From assembly GCF_010548525.1 (NCBI RefSeq), contig NZ_JAAGMG010000776.1:1-35737 (forward strand): a DNA stretch of 35,737 bases, written 5' to 3'. This DNA is from Streptomyces sp. SID14478. GTDB lineage: Bacteria; Actinomycetota; Actinomycetes; Streptomycetales; Streptomycetaceae. The notes beneath the pieces were generated by a model, which saw nothing but the letters and a program-made list of their open reading frames with translations, ran no database searches and had not been told where the DNA came from. Shown piece after piece: positions 23,621-32,498 of this stretch (positions within the stretch are counted from its first letter, which is position 1; the number at the start of each line of letters is the position of its first letter). The position numbers were made by a program, and so were the translations under genes.

Positions 23621-24616
23621 GTGCCGAACCTGACCCGCGCCGACGCCGTCCAGGCGATCCGCAACCCGCTCGCCTTCATCGCCGAGCGCTGGACCCCCAC
23701 ACAGCGGACCGTCCAGCGAGCGGCCCTCGCCGCCGTCGTCATGACGGTGGTCATCGTCGTGACCGGCGGCGCGGTGCGCCTGACCGGGTCGGGCCTCGGC
23801 TGCCCGACCTGGCCCAAGTGCACCGACCAGTCGCTGACCGCGACGAGCGAGATGGGCTTCCACGGCGCCATCGAGTTCGGCAACCGCATGCTCACGTACG
23901 TGCTCTGCGCCGCGGTCGGCTGGGCGATCATCGCCGCCCGCTCCCAGAAGCCGTGGCGGCGCTCGCTGACCCGGCTCGGCTGGACCCAGTTCTGGGTCGT
24001 CATGGGCAACGCGGTGCTCGGCGGCATCGTCGTCCTGGTCGGTCTCAACCCGTACACGGTCGCGGCCCACTTCATCCTGACCACCGCCCTGCTCACCATC
24101 GCCGTCGTGATGTGGCAGCGCACCCGCGAGGGCGATGCCGAGCCGCGCCCGCTGGTCGGCAAGGCGATCAAACAGCTCGTCTGGTTCCTCGTCGTGGCGT
24201 CGGCCCTGCTCATCGCCGTCGGCACCGTGGTGACCGGAGCCGGTCCGCACGCCGGTGACTCCAGTGATGTGCACCGGATGCCGCTCGACTGGGAGACGGT
24301 CGCCAAGGGGCACGCGGTCCTGGCCTGGATCGTGGTGACCCTGACCTTTGCCCTCTGGTTCGTCCTGAAGGCGGTCGACGCCCCCAAGGGGCCGCTGCAC
24401 CGCACTCGCGACCTCTTCCTGATCCTCCTCGCCCAGGGCGTCATCGGATACGTCCAGTACTTCACGGACCTGCCCGAGATCCTCGTCGGCCTGCACATGC
24501 TCGGATCGGCACTGGTGTGGATCGGCGTCCTGCGCGTCGTCCTGTCCTTGCGCGAGCGGCCGCAGGCCTCGGTGGGCGTCCCGGCCCAGGCGGACCCGGA
24601 GCTCTCGACCGTCTGA
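23621..24616 (+). CDS. ctaA: Heme A synthase (CtaA/COX15 family)
   Basis: CtaA oxidises the C8 methyl of heme O to a formyl group, giving heme A for aa3-type cytochrome oxidase. It is an integral membrane protein; eight hydrophobic helices can be seen in 331 residues. Family motifs are VVTGGAVRLTGSGLGCPTWPKC with the paired cysteines, HGAIEFGNRMLT with the first heme-ligand histidine, the VAAHFILTTALL helix, the repeat VVTGAGPHAGD in the second half, and the late histidines in AKGHAVLAW and GLHMLGSALVW. I take GTG 23621 as start because of the -10 at 23608; ATG 23612 and an upstream GTG would add up to 20 residues. It ends 16 nt from the convergent hydrolase gene. ctaB is 3 kb away on the opposite strand. 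Confidence 0.93.
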   Translation: MPNLTRADAVQAIRNPLAFIAERWTPTQRTVQRAALAAVVMTVVIVVTGGAVRLTGSGLGCPTWPKCTDQSLTATSEMGFHGAIEFGNRMLTYVLCAAVGWAIIAARSQKPWRRSLTRLGWTQFWVVMGNAVLGGIVVLVGLNPYTVAAHFILTTALLTIAVVMWQRTREGDAEPRPLVGKAIKQLVWFLVVASALLIAVGTVVTGAGPHAGDSSDVHRMPLDWETVAKGHAVLAWIVVTLTFALWFVLKAVDAPKGPLHRTRDLFLILLAQGVIGYVQYFTDLPEILVGLHMLGSALVWIGVLRVVLSLRERPQASVGVPAQADPELSTV

Positions 24617-24632
24617 CGACGCGGAGCCCGGT

Positions 24633-25460
24633 TCACTGCTCCGCCTCGGCATCTCGCAGTACCTCCACCAGCTTGTCCGCGTAGGCGCGCGGGTGCGTCG
24701 TGTTCCCGTTGTGCCCGCCGGGGAACACCTGCACCTGCTCGCCGCGTATCCGCCCGAGCTCCAGGGCGCAGTGCCGGTCGAAGACGCCGTCGGCCGTGGC
24801 CCGTCCGGTCGCCGGCACGATGCGCACCGGGGACGCCGCGAGCGCGGCGAGGTCCAGCTCCGCATCGACGACCGCGGTGAAGTCCCGCTCGATGAAGAAG
24901 GCGAAGTTCGCGGCGCGCTGCGGCGTGAGCGGTATCGGTGTGAGGCCGGGCTCGGTCTCCTGGTGCACGGGGTCGATCCCCAATACCCGCGCCATCTCCG
25001 GGAAAGCGGCCCGGAGACCGCCGTCACGGTAGACGTCCTGGAGGTCCGTCAGCTCCCGTACGTGCCGCGCGCGTCGGTCGGCAGGCAGCAGCGCGGGCGA
25101 CACCGGCTCGTGAGCGACGAGCGTCGACAGTTGAGCGGAGTGCCGCACCGCGAGGTGCAACCCGATCGCGGCACCCATGCTGCAGCCCAGCATCAGCGCC
25201 GGCTCGTCGGTCAGCTCGGCCAGCAGGCGGTGCACGTCATCGGCGTGCTGGGTCAGGGTCACGTCCTGCGCGGGCTCGTCGATCACACTGCGGGACAGGC
25301 CCCGCCGGTCGTACGTGACCACCGTGAACCGATCGACGAGCCGGTCGACGAGGTCCACGCTGCGCCCTGCGTCTCCCTCTCCGCTCTGCGAGATCAGCAG
25401 CAGGGGACCGCGTCCCCGGACCTCGTAGTGCAGGTTGGCCCCGCTGACGGTGAGAAACAT
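24633..25460 (-). CDS. Alpha/beta hydrolase
   Basis: The protein has 275 residues with a standard alpha/beta hydrolase fold: an N-terminal strand pair FLTVSGANLHYEVRGRGPLLLI, then TYDRRGLSRS after strand 4, the nucleophile elbow GCSMGAA with S94, and the catalytic histidine in FPGGHNGNTTHP near residue 255. A likely acidic residue lies in RATADGVFDRHC. There is no signal peptide, so it is cytoplasmic. ATG 25460 has TGGGGG about 5 nt upstream; an in-frame start at 25487 is less convincing. It is divergent from a MarR regulator that shares the operator array at 25608-25660, implying ligand-responsive control. The substrate is unknown. Confidence 0.9.
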   Translation of the reverse strand: MFLTVSGANLHYEVRGRGPLLLISQSGEGDAGRSVDLVDRLVDRFTVVTYDRRGLSRSVIDEPAQDVTLTQHADDVHRLLAELTDEPALMLGCSMGAAIGLHLAVRHSAQLSTLVAHEPVSPALLPADRRARHVRELTDLQDVYRDGGLRAAFPEMARVLGIDPVHQETEPGLTPIPLTPQRAANFAFFIERDFTAVVDAELDLAALAASPVRIVPATGRATADGVFDRHCALELGRIRGEQVQVFPGGHNGNTTHPRAYADKLVEVLRDAEAEQ

Positions 25461-25493
25461 CGAAACCCCCAGGTCGATTCGGATCACTACAGG

Positions 25494-25536
25494 TCGAACA
25501 GAGCCCCCCGGCCCTCTTCGATCTCGAGCTGTTCGA
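25494..25536 (-). other. Inverted repeat in the hydrolase 5' leader
   Basis: TCGAACAG (25494-25501) and CTGTTCGA (25529-25536) are perfect inverted copies 27 nt apart, inside the roughly 120-nt untranslated leader predicted from the promoter at 25589-25617. They could form an mRNA stem or a second regulator site. Confidence 0.3.
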
Positions 25537-25588
25537 GTGACCCGGCCGACTGGGCTGCGCCCGCCCCTCCGATCCCCCGAACACCTTC

Positions 25589-25617
25589 ACCGTACTCCAT
25601 CTATTTCGATGCATCAA
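25589..25617 (-). promoter_or_regulatory. Promoter of the alpha/beta hydrolase gene
   Basis: On the minus strand TTGATG (25612-25617) and TACGGT (25589-25594) are separated by exactly 17 nt. The -35 overlaps the first GATGCATC operator box. Confidence 0.55.
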
Positions 25618-25660
25618 GAGTGATGGATCGAGAATGATGTATCGGCCTCGATGTAATATC
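25608..25660. promoter_or_regulatory. Four-box operator array (GATGNATC every 14 bp) between hydrolase and MarR genes
   Basis: GATGCATC (25608-25615), GATGGATC (25622-25629) and GATGTATC (25636-25643) recur with 14-bp periodicity, followed by a degenerate fourth copy GATGTAATATC (25650-25660). The array spans the -35 of the hydrolase promoter and the TAATAT -10 of the marR promoter, as expected for a shared regulator. Confidence 0.65.
25654..25659 (+). promoter_or_regulatory. -10 box of a leaderless marR promoter
   Basis: TAATAT ends 6 nt before the ATG at 25666. No Shine-Dalgarno is present. It lies within the last operator box. Confidence 0.5.
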
Positions 25661-25665
25661 CGGCC

Positions 25666-26160
25666 ATGACCGACCCCGGACCCGCTTCCCCCACCGCATC
25701 GCCGACCCCTGTCGAGCTCTTCCTCCTCGGCCGCACGCTGATGAAGATCGGCGAGGAGGCACTGCCCGAGCCGGTTGCCGGATCCGTCCAGTTCCGCGGT
25801 GGCACCCGCGCCGTCCTGGTGGTCCTGAGCGACATCCACGCACACGAGAACACCTCGGTCGGTGCCATCGCCGCCCGCACCGGCCTGCCGCAGAGCCAGG
25901 TCTCCGGCGCCGTGGCCCGGCTGAAGGAGACCGGCTCCCTGCAGACCGCTCCCGACCCGGCCGACGGCCGGCGGCAGCTGATCCGGCCCGCGGACCAGGT
26001 CTCCGAGCGGGTCGCCGAGGTGCGCAGGGCCGACATCACCGAGGCCCTGGCGGCCGCGCTCGGCAGTGATGAGCCCGGCCGGATGCGCGAGGTCACCGAG
26101 GCCCTCGCCGTCCTGGCCCGGCACCTCACCCCGGAGTCGGTCAGCCGCTTGCGTCCGTGA
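25666..26160 (+). CDS. MarR-family winged-helix regulator
   Basis: The protein has 164 residues. The winged helix is at about 60-115: AVLVVLSDIHAHENTSVGAIAARTGLPQSQVSGAVARLKETGSLQT, with the wing PDPADGRRQLIRP showing the conserved D-x-R. Flanking helices (PVELFLLGRTLMKIGEEAL and ITEALAAALGSDEPGRMREVTEALAVLARHL) form the MarR dimerisation region. It is divergent from the hydrolase and very likely binds the array at 25608-25660, repressing both. Its 3' end overlaps the convergent amidohydrolase gene by 20 bp. The inducer is unknown. Confidence 0.9.
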   Translation: MTDPGPASPTASPTPVELFLLGRTLMKIGEEALPEPVAGSVQFRGGTRAVLVVLSDIHAHENTSVGAIAARTGLPQSQVSGAVARLKETGSLQTAPDPADGRRQLIRPADQVSERVAEVRRADITEALAAALGSDEPGRMREVTEALAVLARHLTPESVSRLRP

Positions 26161-27304
26161 CGTCCAGGCCGTAGACGCGCCGGGCCGTGCCCGCTGCGAT
26201 CATCGAGGCCACCCGTTGCGCGTCGCCGAGCGACCACGCCCCCTCGGCGACCCAGCCGCCGAGCACCCGGCTCAGCGCCTCGCGGAACAGCCGGGCCCCG
26301 ACGACATGCAGTTCCGGGATGCCGTGCGCCCCGCTGGAGAACAGGAGTTTGCCGAACGGGGCCAGTTCGAGGATCTCCGCGAGGACCGCCGCCGCCCGGG
26401 CGCCGGTACGGGCGAGGGCCGGGCCCAGGTCGGCGTAGACATGGGGGAAGATCCCGGCCAGGTGGGCGGCGTGCCGGTGGTACGGGTACCCGTGCAGCAG
26501 GATCAGGTCGGTACCCAGGCCCGCCGTGGCGCGCGCGAAGTCCGTCAGCAGCACCGGATCGGTGCGGTCGATCCGTCCCCACGTCCTCGCCTCGGGCCGG
26601 CCGGGGGAGCCCCCGTTCCCCGGTTCGCCGAGACCGGCGTGGAGTTGGAGCGGTCGGCCCGAGGCCACGGCGATCCACAGCAGGTGCCGCAGCAGCACCG
26701 GATCCGTCAGGGTGCCGCCCACCTCGCGGTCGGCCAACCAGCGCCCGGCCGCGCCCCGCACCTCCCCGGGCCCCGGCGGCTGCGGGGCGAGCGCGAGCCC
26801 CTGGCGTACGCCCGCGACCGAGGTGAAGGCGACCGCTTCCACGGCCGCGGCGTGCACCGACTCGGCGAGGTTGGCGAGGAAGGACTCGACGGTCCCGGAC
26901 GTGTCCGCGACCTGCTCGGCCAGCAATTCGAGACGGACGATCTCGTGCGCCTGCGCCTCGCCGGCCCGCGCCATCTCGGCGGGCCCCGTCAGATCGCCCG
27001 GCAGCCCCGTGTCCACGAGGTACGTGGTGATGCCGCTGCCGCGCAGGAGCCGCCGGCCCGCTTCCATGACGCCGAGTTCGCGGCGTCTGGCCAGATAGCG
27101 GGCGGGCAGGCAGTGGGGTTCCAGGCCGAGCAGCGGTGGGCACCAGCGGCGTACCGCGAAGCCGGTCTGGGTGTCGAAGAAGGTGGTGCCGGGAGCGGGC
27201 GGCCCCTCGCTCCGGCCGAGGTGGGCCTCGAACGTGCCGAGGCCCAGCTCCGTACGCAGCACCCCGTGGCAGTACTGATCCACCAGGGACGGCGTTTCGA
27301 TCAT
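26141..27304 (-). CDS. Amidohydrolase-superfamily protein with altered metal-ligand positions
   Basis: The protein has 387 residues and a TIM-barrel amidohydrolase_2 layout, closest by eye to the glutamine-synthetase-associated (FluG-like) group. LVDQYCHG (8-14) replaces the usual D-x-H-C-H, so the first His of HxH is Tyr11 while H13 remains. LQLHAGLGE (H222), ILLHGYPYHRHAAHLAGIFPHVYADLG (H271) and FSSGAHGIPE (322-331) follow; the last normally reads SSDAHG, so the catalytic Asp is Gly325. Such changes suggest a different metal arrangement or a non-hydrolytic role, unless this clade uses other ligands. ATG at 27304; no clear ribosome site. It is convergent with marR, overlapping it by 20 bp. 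Confidence 0.85.
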   Translation of the reverse strand: MIETPSLVDQYCHGVLRTELGLGTFEAHLGRSEGPPAPGTTFFDTQTGFAVRRWCPPLLGLEPHCLPARYLARRRELGVMEAGRRLLRGSGITTYLVDTGLPGDLTGPAEMARAGEAQAHEIVRLELLAEQVADTSGTVESFLANLAESVHAAAVEAVAFTSVAGVRQGLALAPQPPGPGEVRGAAGRWLADREVGGTLTDPVLLRHLLWIAVASGRPLQLHAGLGEPGNGGSPGRPEARTWGRIDRTDPVLLTDFARATAGLGTDLILLHGYPYHRHAAHLAGIFPHVYADLGPALARTGARAAAVLAEILELAPFGKLLFSSGAHGIPELHVVGARLFREALSRVLGGWVAEGAWSLGDAQRVASMIAAGTARRVYGLDVTDASG

Positions 27305-27433
27305 CCGGGGCTCCCCGTATATGGACCGTGCTCCTACAGTCCTAACGGGTGAACGGGCCCCTGGTGTTGCTCGACCGCGGGTCGTACACCTGCGCCCATG
27401 ACGCTACGGGGCCCGGTCCGCCGTGAGCCGGTC

Positions 27434-27769
27434 TCAGCCGCCGAGCTGGATGCCCGCCATGCGCTTCCACTCGTACGGGCCGGTCTCGACCTTCGCCGCG
27501 AACTCGCCGTCGAAGTCCTCGTGGACGGTGATGCCGGCCTGCTCGACCGCCTTCTGCGCGACTTCGTAGGTGCTGGCCACCAGGTCGCCCCAGCCGCCGT
27601 CCTCACCGACGAGGACGATGCGGGTGCCGCGCTCGCCGATGTACGCCAGCTGCCCCTCGGCGCCGCCGTGCGCCTTGGCGAACGCACCGATCTCCTTGGC
27701 GAGCTTGGTCGCCCGGCGCTCGTCCTTCGCCGCCCGACGGGGCGTCTCAACCGCTTGAGTCTCTGCCAT
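27434..27769 (-). CDS. Small conserved protein of unknown function
   Basis: The protein has 111 residues. The first 35 are charged and helical (RRAAKDERRATKLAKEIGAFAKAHGG). The rest looks like a compact alpha/beta domain: GQLAYIGERGTRIVLVGEDGGWGDLVASTYEVAQKAVEQAGITVHEDFDGEFAAKVETGPYEWKRMAGIQLGG. There is no signal or membrane segment. I recall similar small proteins in streptomycetes near ctaB but no assigned function. ATG 27769; no strong ribosome site. It lies downstream of ctaB but is separated from it by the 21-bp terminator hairpin, so it should have its own promoter. Confidence 0.78.
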   Translation of the reverse strand: MAETQAVETPRRAAKDERRATKLAKEIGAFAKAHGGAEGQLAYIGERGTRIVLVGEDGGWGDLVASTYEVAQKAVEQAGITVHEDFDGEFAAKVETGPYEWKRMAGIQLGG

Positions 27770-27802
27770 GAGCAGGATGCTACCGACGAGTAGCCAAACA
27801 AG

Positions 27803-27846
27803 CGATGGGTGGGGTGCGTGGCCTGGGCCACGCACCCCACCCATCG
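27803..27846 (-). terminator. Strong terminator of ctaB, 21-bp perfect stem
   Basis: The arms 27803-27823 (starting CGATGGGTGGGGTGC) and 27826-27846 are perfectly complementary over 21 bp with only TG between them, so the real loop takes in the last pair. It begins 19 nt past the ctaB stop on the transcribed strand. Confidence 0.85.
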
Positions 27847-27864
27847 GAACGCTCAAGCGGGCGG

Positions 27865-28821
27865 TCAGCGCAGGAAGGGGTCCACCGCCACCGCGACGAA
27901 GAGCAGGGAGACGTAGGTGATGGACCAGTGGAACAGTCGCATCTCCTTGAGCTTCCCGCCCGTGACATCGGCCTTGGCGCGGTTCTGCAGACCGTGCGCC
28001 TCCCACAGCCAGAAGCCGCCCGAGAGCAACGCGACCACGGTGTAGAACCAACCCGTGTAGCCGAGCGGCGTCAGCAGCAGCGAGACCGCGACCATCACCC
28101 AGCTGTAGAGGACGATCTGCCGTGCGACCACCTTGTTCGAGGCGATCACCGGGAGCATCGGCACGCCCACGCGCGCGTAGTCGTCCTTCACCTTCATGGA
28201 CAGCGGCCAGTAGTGCGGCGGCGTCCAGAAGAACATGACAAGGAAGAGGATGACCGGCGCCCACGACATGGAGTCGGTGACCGAGGACCAGCCGATGAGC
28301 ACGGGCAGGCAGCCCGCGATGCCGCCCCACACGATGTTCTGCGACGTACGCCGCTTCAGGATCATCGTGTAGACGACTACATAGAAGAGCAGTGCCCCGA
28401 GCGACAACCAGGCCGACAGCCAGTTGACCGCGAAGCCGAACAAGAGCGTGGAGACGACCGCGAGGGAGATGCCGAAGACCAGGCACTCCGTCGGGCTCAC
28501 CATGCCCGTGACCAGCGGCCGCTGCGACGTGCGCTCCATGAGGGCGTCGATGTCGCGGTCGTACCACATGTTCAGCGCGTTGGCGCCGCCCGCCGACAGG
28601 TAACCGCCGAGGCAGGTGATGAGCACCAGCTTCAGGTTCGGCACACCCTGCTCGGCGAGGAACATCACCGGAACCGTGGTGATGAGCAGAAGCTCGATGA
28701 TCCGCGGCTTGGTCAGCGCCACGAATGCCTTGACTCGGGCTCCGAACGGCCGCTGGCCCCGGCTGCTGCTCGTGCTGCTCGTCCCGAGCGCTCCCGGAGG
28801 ACGGGATTCGACGGCCGTCAC
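27865..28821 (-). CDS. ctaB: Protoheme IX farnesyltransferase (heme O synthase)
   Basis: CtaB adds a farnesyl group to protoheme, giving heme O, the substrate of CtaA. The protein has 318 residues and nine hydrophobic helices of the UbiA superfamily. The prenyl-diphosphate-binding motif NxxxDxxxD is at N84, D88, D92 (NMWYDRDID), and the second motif region is near [28 protein letters not shown] start at GTG 28821, which gives the TAVESRP N-terminus I remember from other streptomycete CtaB proteins and has AGGGGT just upstream; an ATG at 28872 would add 17 residues. It is divergent from tkt and ended by the hairpin at 27803-27846. Confidence 0.94.
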   Translation of the reverse strand: MTAVESRPPGALGTSSTSSSRGQRPFGARVKAFVALTKPRIIELLLITTVPVMFLAEQGVPNLKLVLITCLGGYLSAGGANALNMWYDRDIDALMERTSQRPLVTGMVSPTECLVFGISLAVVSTLLFGFAVNWLSAWLSLGALLFYVVVYTMILKRRTSQNIVWGGIAGCLPVLIGWSSVTDSMSWAPVILFLVMFFWTPPHYWPLSMKVKDDYARVGVPMLPVIASNKVVARQIVLYSWVMVAVSLLLTPLGYTGWFYTVVALLSGGFWLWEAHGLQNRAKADVTGGKLKEMRLFHWSITYVSLLFVAVAVDPFLR

Positions 28822-29253
28822 GCACACCCCTGACAGAGACTCCCAGCGAGCCCCCGTTACGGACCACTTCATGTGAAGTCCCGGTAAAGGCTCGCGCGTA
28901 CCACGCCACTGTAGACGTTGCCTATACCTCGCCCTTCGTGGGGGTGGGGTCGTGTTGAGCGGCATGCCGCGAAGGACGCAACGTGCCCTCCGGGCGGCAT
29001 CCCGGCGCCCTTCGCGGGCCTCCTCCCGGTGAACTCCAGATGAGCTTCCGCCGCCCCGGATGAGCCCGCAGATGAGCGGCTCCGCATTCACCTGGCGACC
29101 GCACCGGATCCCTGTCGGGAGGCGGATTTCGCGGACTCCCGGCAGTCTGGAATGACTCGAAAAAATGCACGTTCCAGCAAGGGTAGGCTCGACAGCGGCT
29201 GGTGAGACCGACATCACCGGCATTACCCATGTGGAGAGGAGCCCTGACTCAGG
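28822..29253. other. Divergent control region between ctaB and tkt
   Basis: No gene is convincing in these 432 bases. Present are a perfect palindrome GCGGCATGCCGC (28959-28970), three GATGAGC heptamers (29039, 29059, 29071), a 9-bp stem (29113-29121 with 29136-29144, one G-U pair) and a -10-like TAGGCT (29184-29189) about 65 nt before tkt. GAGGAG 12 nt before the tkt GTG is its likely ribosome site. Confidence 0.5.
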
Positions 29254-31341
29254 GTGAGCACCAAGCCGACCACCACTGACCTCGAGTGGACCGATGTGGA
29301 CCAGCGGGCCGTTGACACCGTCCGGGTCCTGGCCGCCGACGCCGTACAGAAGGTCGGCAACGGCCATCCCGGTACGGCGATGAGCCTGGCCCCGGCCGCG
29401 TACACCCTCTTCCAGAAGGTGATGCGGCACGACCCTGCCGACGCCGACTGGGTCGGGCGGGACCGCTTCGTCCTGTCCGCGGGCCACTCGTCCCTGACCC
29501 TCTACATCCAGCTCTACCTGGCCGGCTTCGGCCTGGAGCTGGACGACCTGAAGGCGTTCCGGACGTGGGGTTCCAAGACCCCCGGCCACCCCGAGTACGG
29601 GCACACCACGGGCGTCGAGACCACCACGGGCCCCCTCGGCCAGGGCGTCGCCAACGCCGTGGGCATGGCGATGGCCGCCCGCTACGAGCGCGGCCTGTTC
29701 GACCCGGAGGCCGCCCCGGGCACCTCCCCGTTCGACCACTTCATCTACGCGATCGCCGGCGACGGCTGCCTGCAGGAGGGCATCTCCTCCGAGGCCTCCT
29801 CCATGGCCGGGCACCAGCAGCTCGGCAACCTGGTCCTGCTGTGGGACGACAACCACATCTCGATCGAGGGCGACACGGAGACCGCGGTCTCCGAGGACAC
29901 CTGCAAGCGCTACGAGGCGTACGGCTGGCACGTCCAGCGCGTGGCCGCGAAGCCGGACGGCGACCTCGACCACGAGGCGATCTACAACGCCATCGAGGCC
30001 GCCAAGAAGGTCACGGACAAGCCGTCCTTCATCGCGATGCGCTCGATCATCGCCTGGCCCGCCCCGAACGCGCAGAACACCGAGGCCGCGCACGGCTCGG
30101 CGCTCGGCGACGACGAGGTGGCCGCCACCAAGCGCGTCCTCGGTTTCGACCCGGAGAAGTCCTTCGAGGTCCCCGAGGAGGTCATCGGCCACACCCGTAA
30201 GGCCCTCGACCGCGGCGCCCAGGCCAGGGCCGAGTGGGAGAAGTCGTTCCAGGAGTGGCGCACCGCCAACCCCGAGCGCGCCGCCGAGTTCGACCGCATC
30301 AACGCGGGCGAGCTGCCGGCCGGCTGGGAGAAGAGCATCCCGGTCTTCGAGACGGGCAAGGGCGTCGCCACCCGCGCCGCGTCCGGCAAGGTGCTCCAGG
30401 CCCTCGGCCCGGTCGTCCCCGAGCTGTGGGGCGGCTCCGCCGACCTCGCGGGCTCGAACAACACGACGATCGACAAGACGTCGTCCTTCCTCCCGAAGGG
30501 CAACCCCCTGCCGGAGGCGGACCCGTACGGCCGCACGATCCACTTCGGCATCCGCGAGCACTCCATGGCCGCGGAGATGAACGGCATCGCGCTGCACGGG
30601 CACACGCGCATCTACGGCGGCACCTTCCTGGTGTTCTCCGACTACATGCGCAACGCCGTGCGTCTGTCGGCCCTGATGCACCTGCCGGTGACGTACGTGT
30701 GGACGCACGACTCCGTCGGCCTCGGTGAGGACGGCCCGACGCACCAGCCGGTCGAGCACCTCGCCTCGCTGCGCGCGATCCCCGGCCTGAACGTGATCCG
30801 CCCGGCGGACGCCAACGAGACGGCCATCGCCTGGCGCGAGGTCCTCAAGCGCGGCAAGAAGGACTACGGCAAGAGCGCGCCGCACGGCCTGTCCCTCACC
30901 CGCCAGGGCGTGCCGACGTACGAGCCCAACGAGGACACCGTCAAGGGCGGCTACGTGCTCGTGGAGGCCTCGAAGGCCACGCCGGACCTCATCCTCATCG
31001 CCACCGGTTCCGAGGTGCAGCTCGCCGTCGAGGCGCGCGAGACCCTGGAGGCCGAGGGCGTCGCCACGCGCGTCGTGTCGATGCCTTGTGTCGAGTGGTT
31101 CGAGGAGCAGGACCAGGGGTACCGGGACAGCGTCCTGCCGCCCTCGGTCAAGGCGCGTGTCTCGGTCGAGGCCGGGATCGGTCTGACCTGGCACAAGTAC
31201 GTCGGGGACGCAGGCCGCATCGTTTCGCTGGAGCACTTCGGCGCTTCGGCCGACGGCAAGGTGCTCTTCCAGGAGTTCGGCTTCACTGCCGAGAACGTGG
31301 TGGCCAAGGCGCGGGAATCTCTCGCCGCGGCCCAGCGCTGA
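29254..31341 (+). CDS. tkt: Transketolase
   Basis: Transketolase moves two-carbon units between sugar phosphates with thiamine diphosphate, linking pentose phosphates to glycolysis. The protein has 695 residues, full length. The N-terminal TPP domain has [31 protein letters not shown] and the metal/TPP motif GDGCLQEG (from G169) followed by [10 protein letters not shown]. The pyrimidine domain contains [30 protein letters not shown] with the cofactor glutamate and [27 protein letters not shown]; the C-terminal domain follows from about 560. It starts with GTG 29254 and is first in the tkt-tal-zwf-opcA-pgl operon. Confidence 0.96.
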   Translation: MSTKPTTTDLEWTDVDQRAVDTVRVLAADAVQKVGNGHPGTAMSLAPAAYTLFQKVMRHDPADADWVGRDRFVLSAGHSSLTLYIQLYLAGFGLELDDLKAFRTWGSKTPGHPEYGHTTGVETTTGPLGQGVANAVGMAMAARYERGLFDPEAAPGTSPFDHFIYAIAGDGCLQEGISSEASSMAGHQQLGNLVLLWDDNHISIEGDTETAVSEDTCKRYEAYGWHVQRVAAKPDGDLDHEAIYNAIEAAKKVTDKPSFIAMRSIIAWPAPNAQNTEAAHGSALGDDEVAATKRVLGFDPEKSFEVPEEVIGHTRKALDRGAQARAEWEKSFQEWRTANPERAAEFDRINAGELPAGWEKSIPVFETGKGVATRAASGKVLQALGPVVPELWGGSADLAGSNNTTIDKTSSFLPKGNPLPEADPYGRTIHFGIREHSMAAEMNGIALHGHTRIYGGTFLVFSDYMRNAVRLSALMHLPVTYVWTHDSVGLGEDGPTHQPVEHLASLRAIPGLNVIRPADANETAIAWREVLKRGKKDYGKSAPHGLSLTRQGVPTYEPNEDTVKGGYVLVEASKATPDLILIATGSEVQLAVEARETLEAEGVATRVVSMPCVEWFEEQDQGYRDSVLPPSVKARVSVEAGIGLTWHKYVGDAGRIVSLEHFGASADGKVLFQEFGFTAENVVAKARESLAAAQR

Positions 31342-31375
31342 CGCCCGTACACGACACGTAGGAGATGCAATTTCC

Positions 31376-32494
31376 ATGACAGACGCACTGAAGCGCCTCT
31401 CCGAGGAGGGCGTCGCGATCTGGCTGGACGACCTGTCGCGCAAGCGGATCACGTCCGGCAACCTCGCCGAACTGATCGACCAGCAGCACGTCGTGGGCGT
31501 CACCACCAATCCGTCGATCTTCCAGAAGGCGATCTCGCAGGGCGACGGTTACGACCAGCAGCTCGCCGACCTCTCGGCGCGCAAGGTCACCGTCGAAGAG
31601 GCCATCCGCATGATCACGACGGCGGACGTCCGGGACGCCGCCGACATCCTGCGCCCGGTCTTCGACGCGACCGGCGGCCAGGACGGCCGGGTGTCGATCG
31701 AGGTCGACCCGCGGCTCGCCCACAACACGCAGGCCACGATCGCCGAGGCCAAGCAGCTGGCGTGGCTGGTGGACCGGCCGAACACGCTCATCAAGATCCC
31801 GGCGACCGAGGCGGGCCTGCCCGCGATCACCGAGACCATCGGCAAGGGCATCAGCGTCAACGTCACGCTGATCTTCTCGCTGGAGCGCTACCGCAAGGTG
31901 ATGGACGCCTACCTGGCCGGTCTGGAGAAGGCCAAGGCCGCCGGCCTGGACCTGTCCAAGATCCACTCGGTGGCGTCCTTCTTCGTGTCCCGCGTGGACA
32001 CCGAGATCGACAAGCGGATCGACGCCCTCGGCACGGACGACGCCAAGGCCGCCCGCGGCAAGGCCGGCCTCGCCAACGCGCGCCTGGCCTACGAGGCGTT
32101 CGAGGAGGTCTTCAGCGGAGACCGCTGGGCCGCGCTCGACAAGGCGCAGGCCAACAAGCAGCGCCCGCTGTGGGCCTCGACCGGCGTGAAGGACAAGGCG
32201 TACAAGGACACCCTGTACGTCGACGACCTGGTCGCCCCGGGCACGGTGAACACCATGCCGGAGGCCACGCTGGAGGCGACGGCCGACCACGGCCAGATCA
32301 CCGGGAACACCATCGCGGGCACGTACGACCAGTCCCGCGCGGAGATCGAGGCCGTCGAGAAGCTCGGGATCTCGTACGACGAGGTCGTGCAGCTCCTGGA
32401 GGACGAGGGCGTCGAGAAGTTCGAGGCGGCCTGGAACGACCTGCTCAAGTCGACCGAGGCGGAGCTCAAGCGCCTCGCCCCTTCGGAGGGCTGA
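31376..32494 (+). CDS. tal: Transaldolase
   Basis: Transaldolase transfers a dihydroxyacetone unit from sedoheptulose 7-phosphate to glyceraldehyde 3-phosphate. The protein has 372 residues, matching the longer actinobacterial/cyanobacterial type. The Schiff-base lysine is K140 in TLIKIPAT, preceded by [17 protein letters not shown] with the conserved acidic/Asn region, followed by [14 protein letters not shown] and [29 protein letters not shown] near the N-terminus holds the early catalytic Asp/Asn region. It lies 34 nt after tkt, and its stop is only 4 nt before the zwf start. Confidence 0.96.
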   Translation: MTDALKRLSEEGVAIWLDDLSRKRITSGNLAELIDQQHVVGVTTNPSIFQKAISQGDGYDQQLADLSARKVTVEEAIRMITTADVRDAADILRPVFDATGGQDGRVSIEVDPRLAHNTQATIAEAKQLAWLVDRPNTLIKIPATEAGLPAITETIGKGISVNVTLIFSLERYRKVMDAYLAGLEKAKAAGLDLSKIHSVASFFVSRVDTEIDKRIDALGTDDAKAARGKAGLANARLAYEAFEEVFSGDRWAALDKAQANKQRPLWASTGVKDKAYKDTLYVDDLVAPGTVNTMPEATLEATADHGQITGNTIAGTYDQSRAEIEAVEKLGISYDEVVQLLEDEGVEKFEAAWNDLLKSTEAELKRLAPSEG

Positions 32495-32498
32495 AACC

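Noticed and set aside
27865..31509. A 1214-codon open frame on the minus strand running through tkt and into tal
   Set aside because: It is ctaB read backwards beyond its start into the antisense of tkt. The upstream part is Arg/Ala/Val-rich with no domain, while the plus-strand tkt and tal match their families throughout. Long antisense frames are normal at this GC content.
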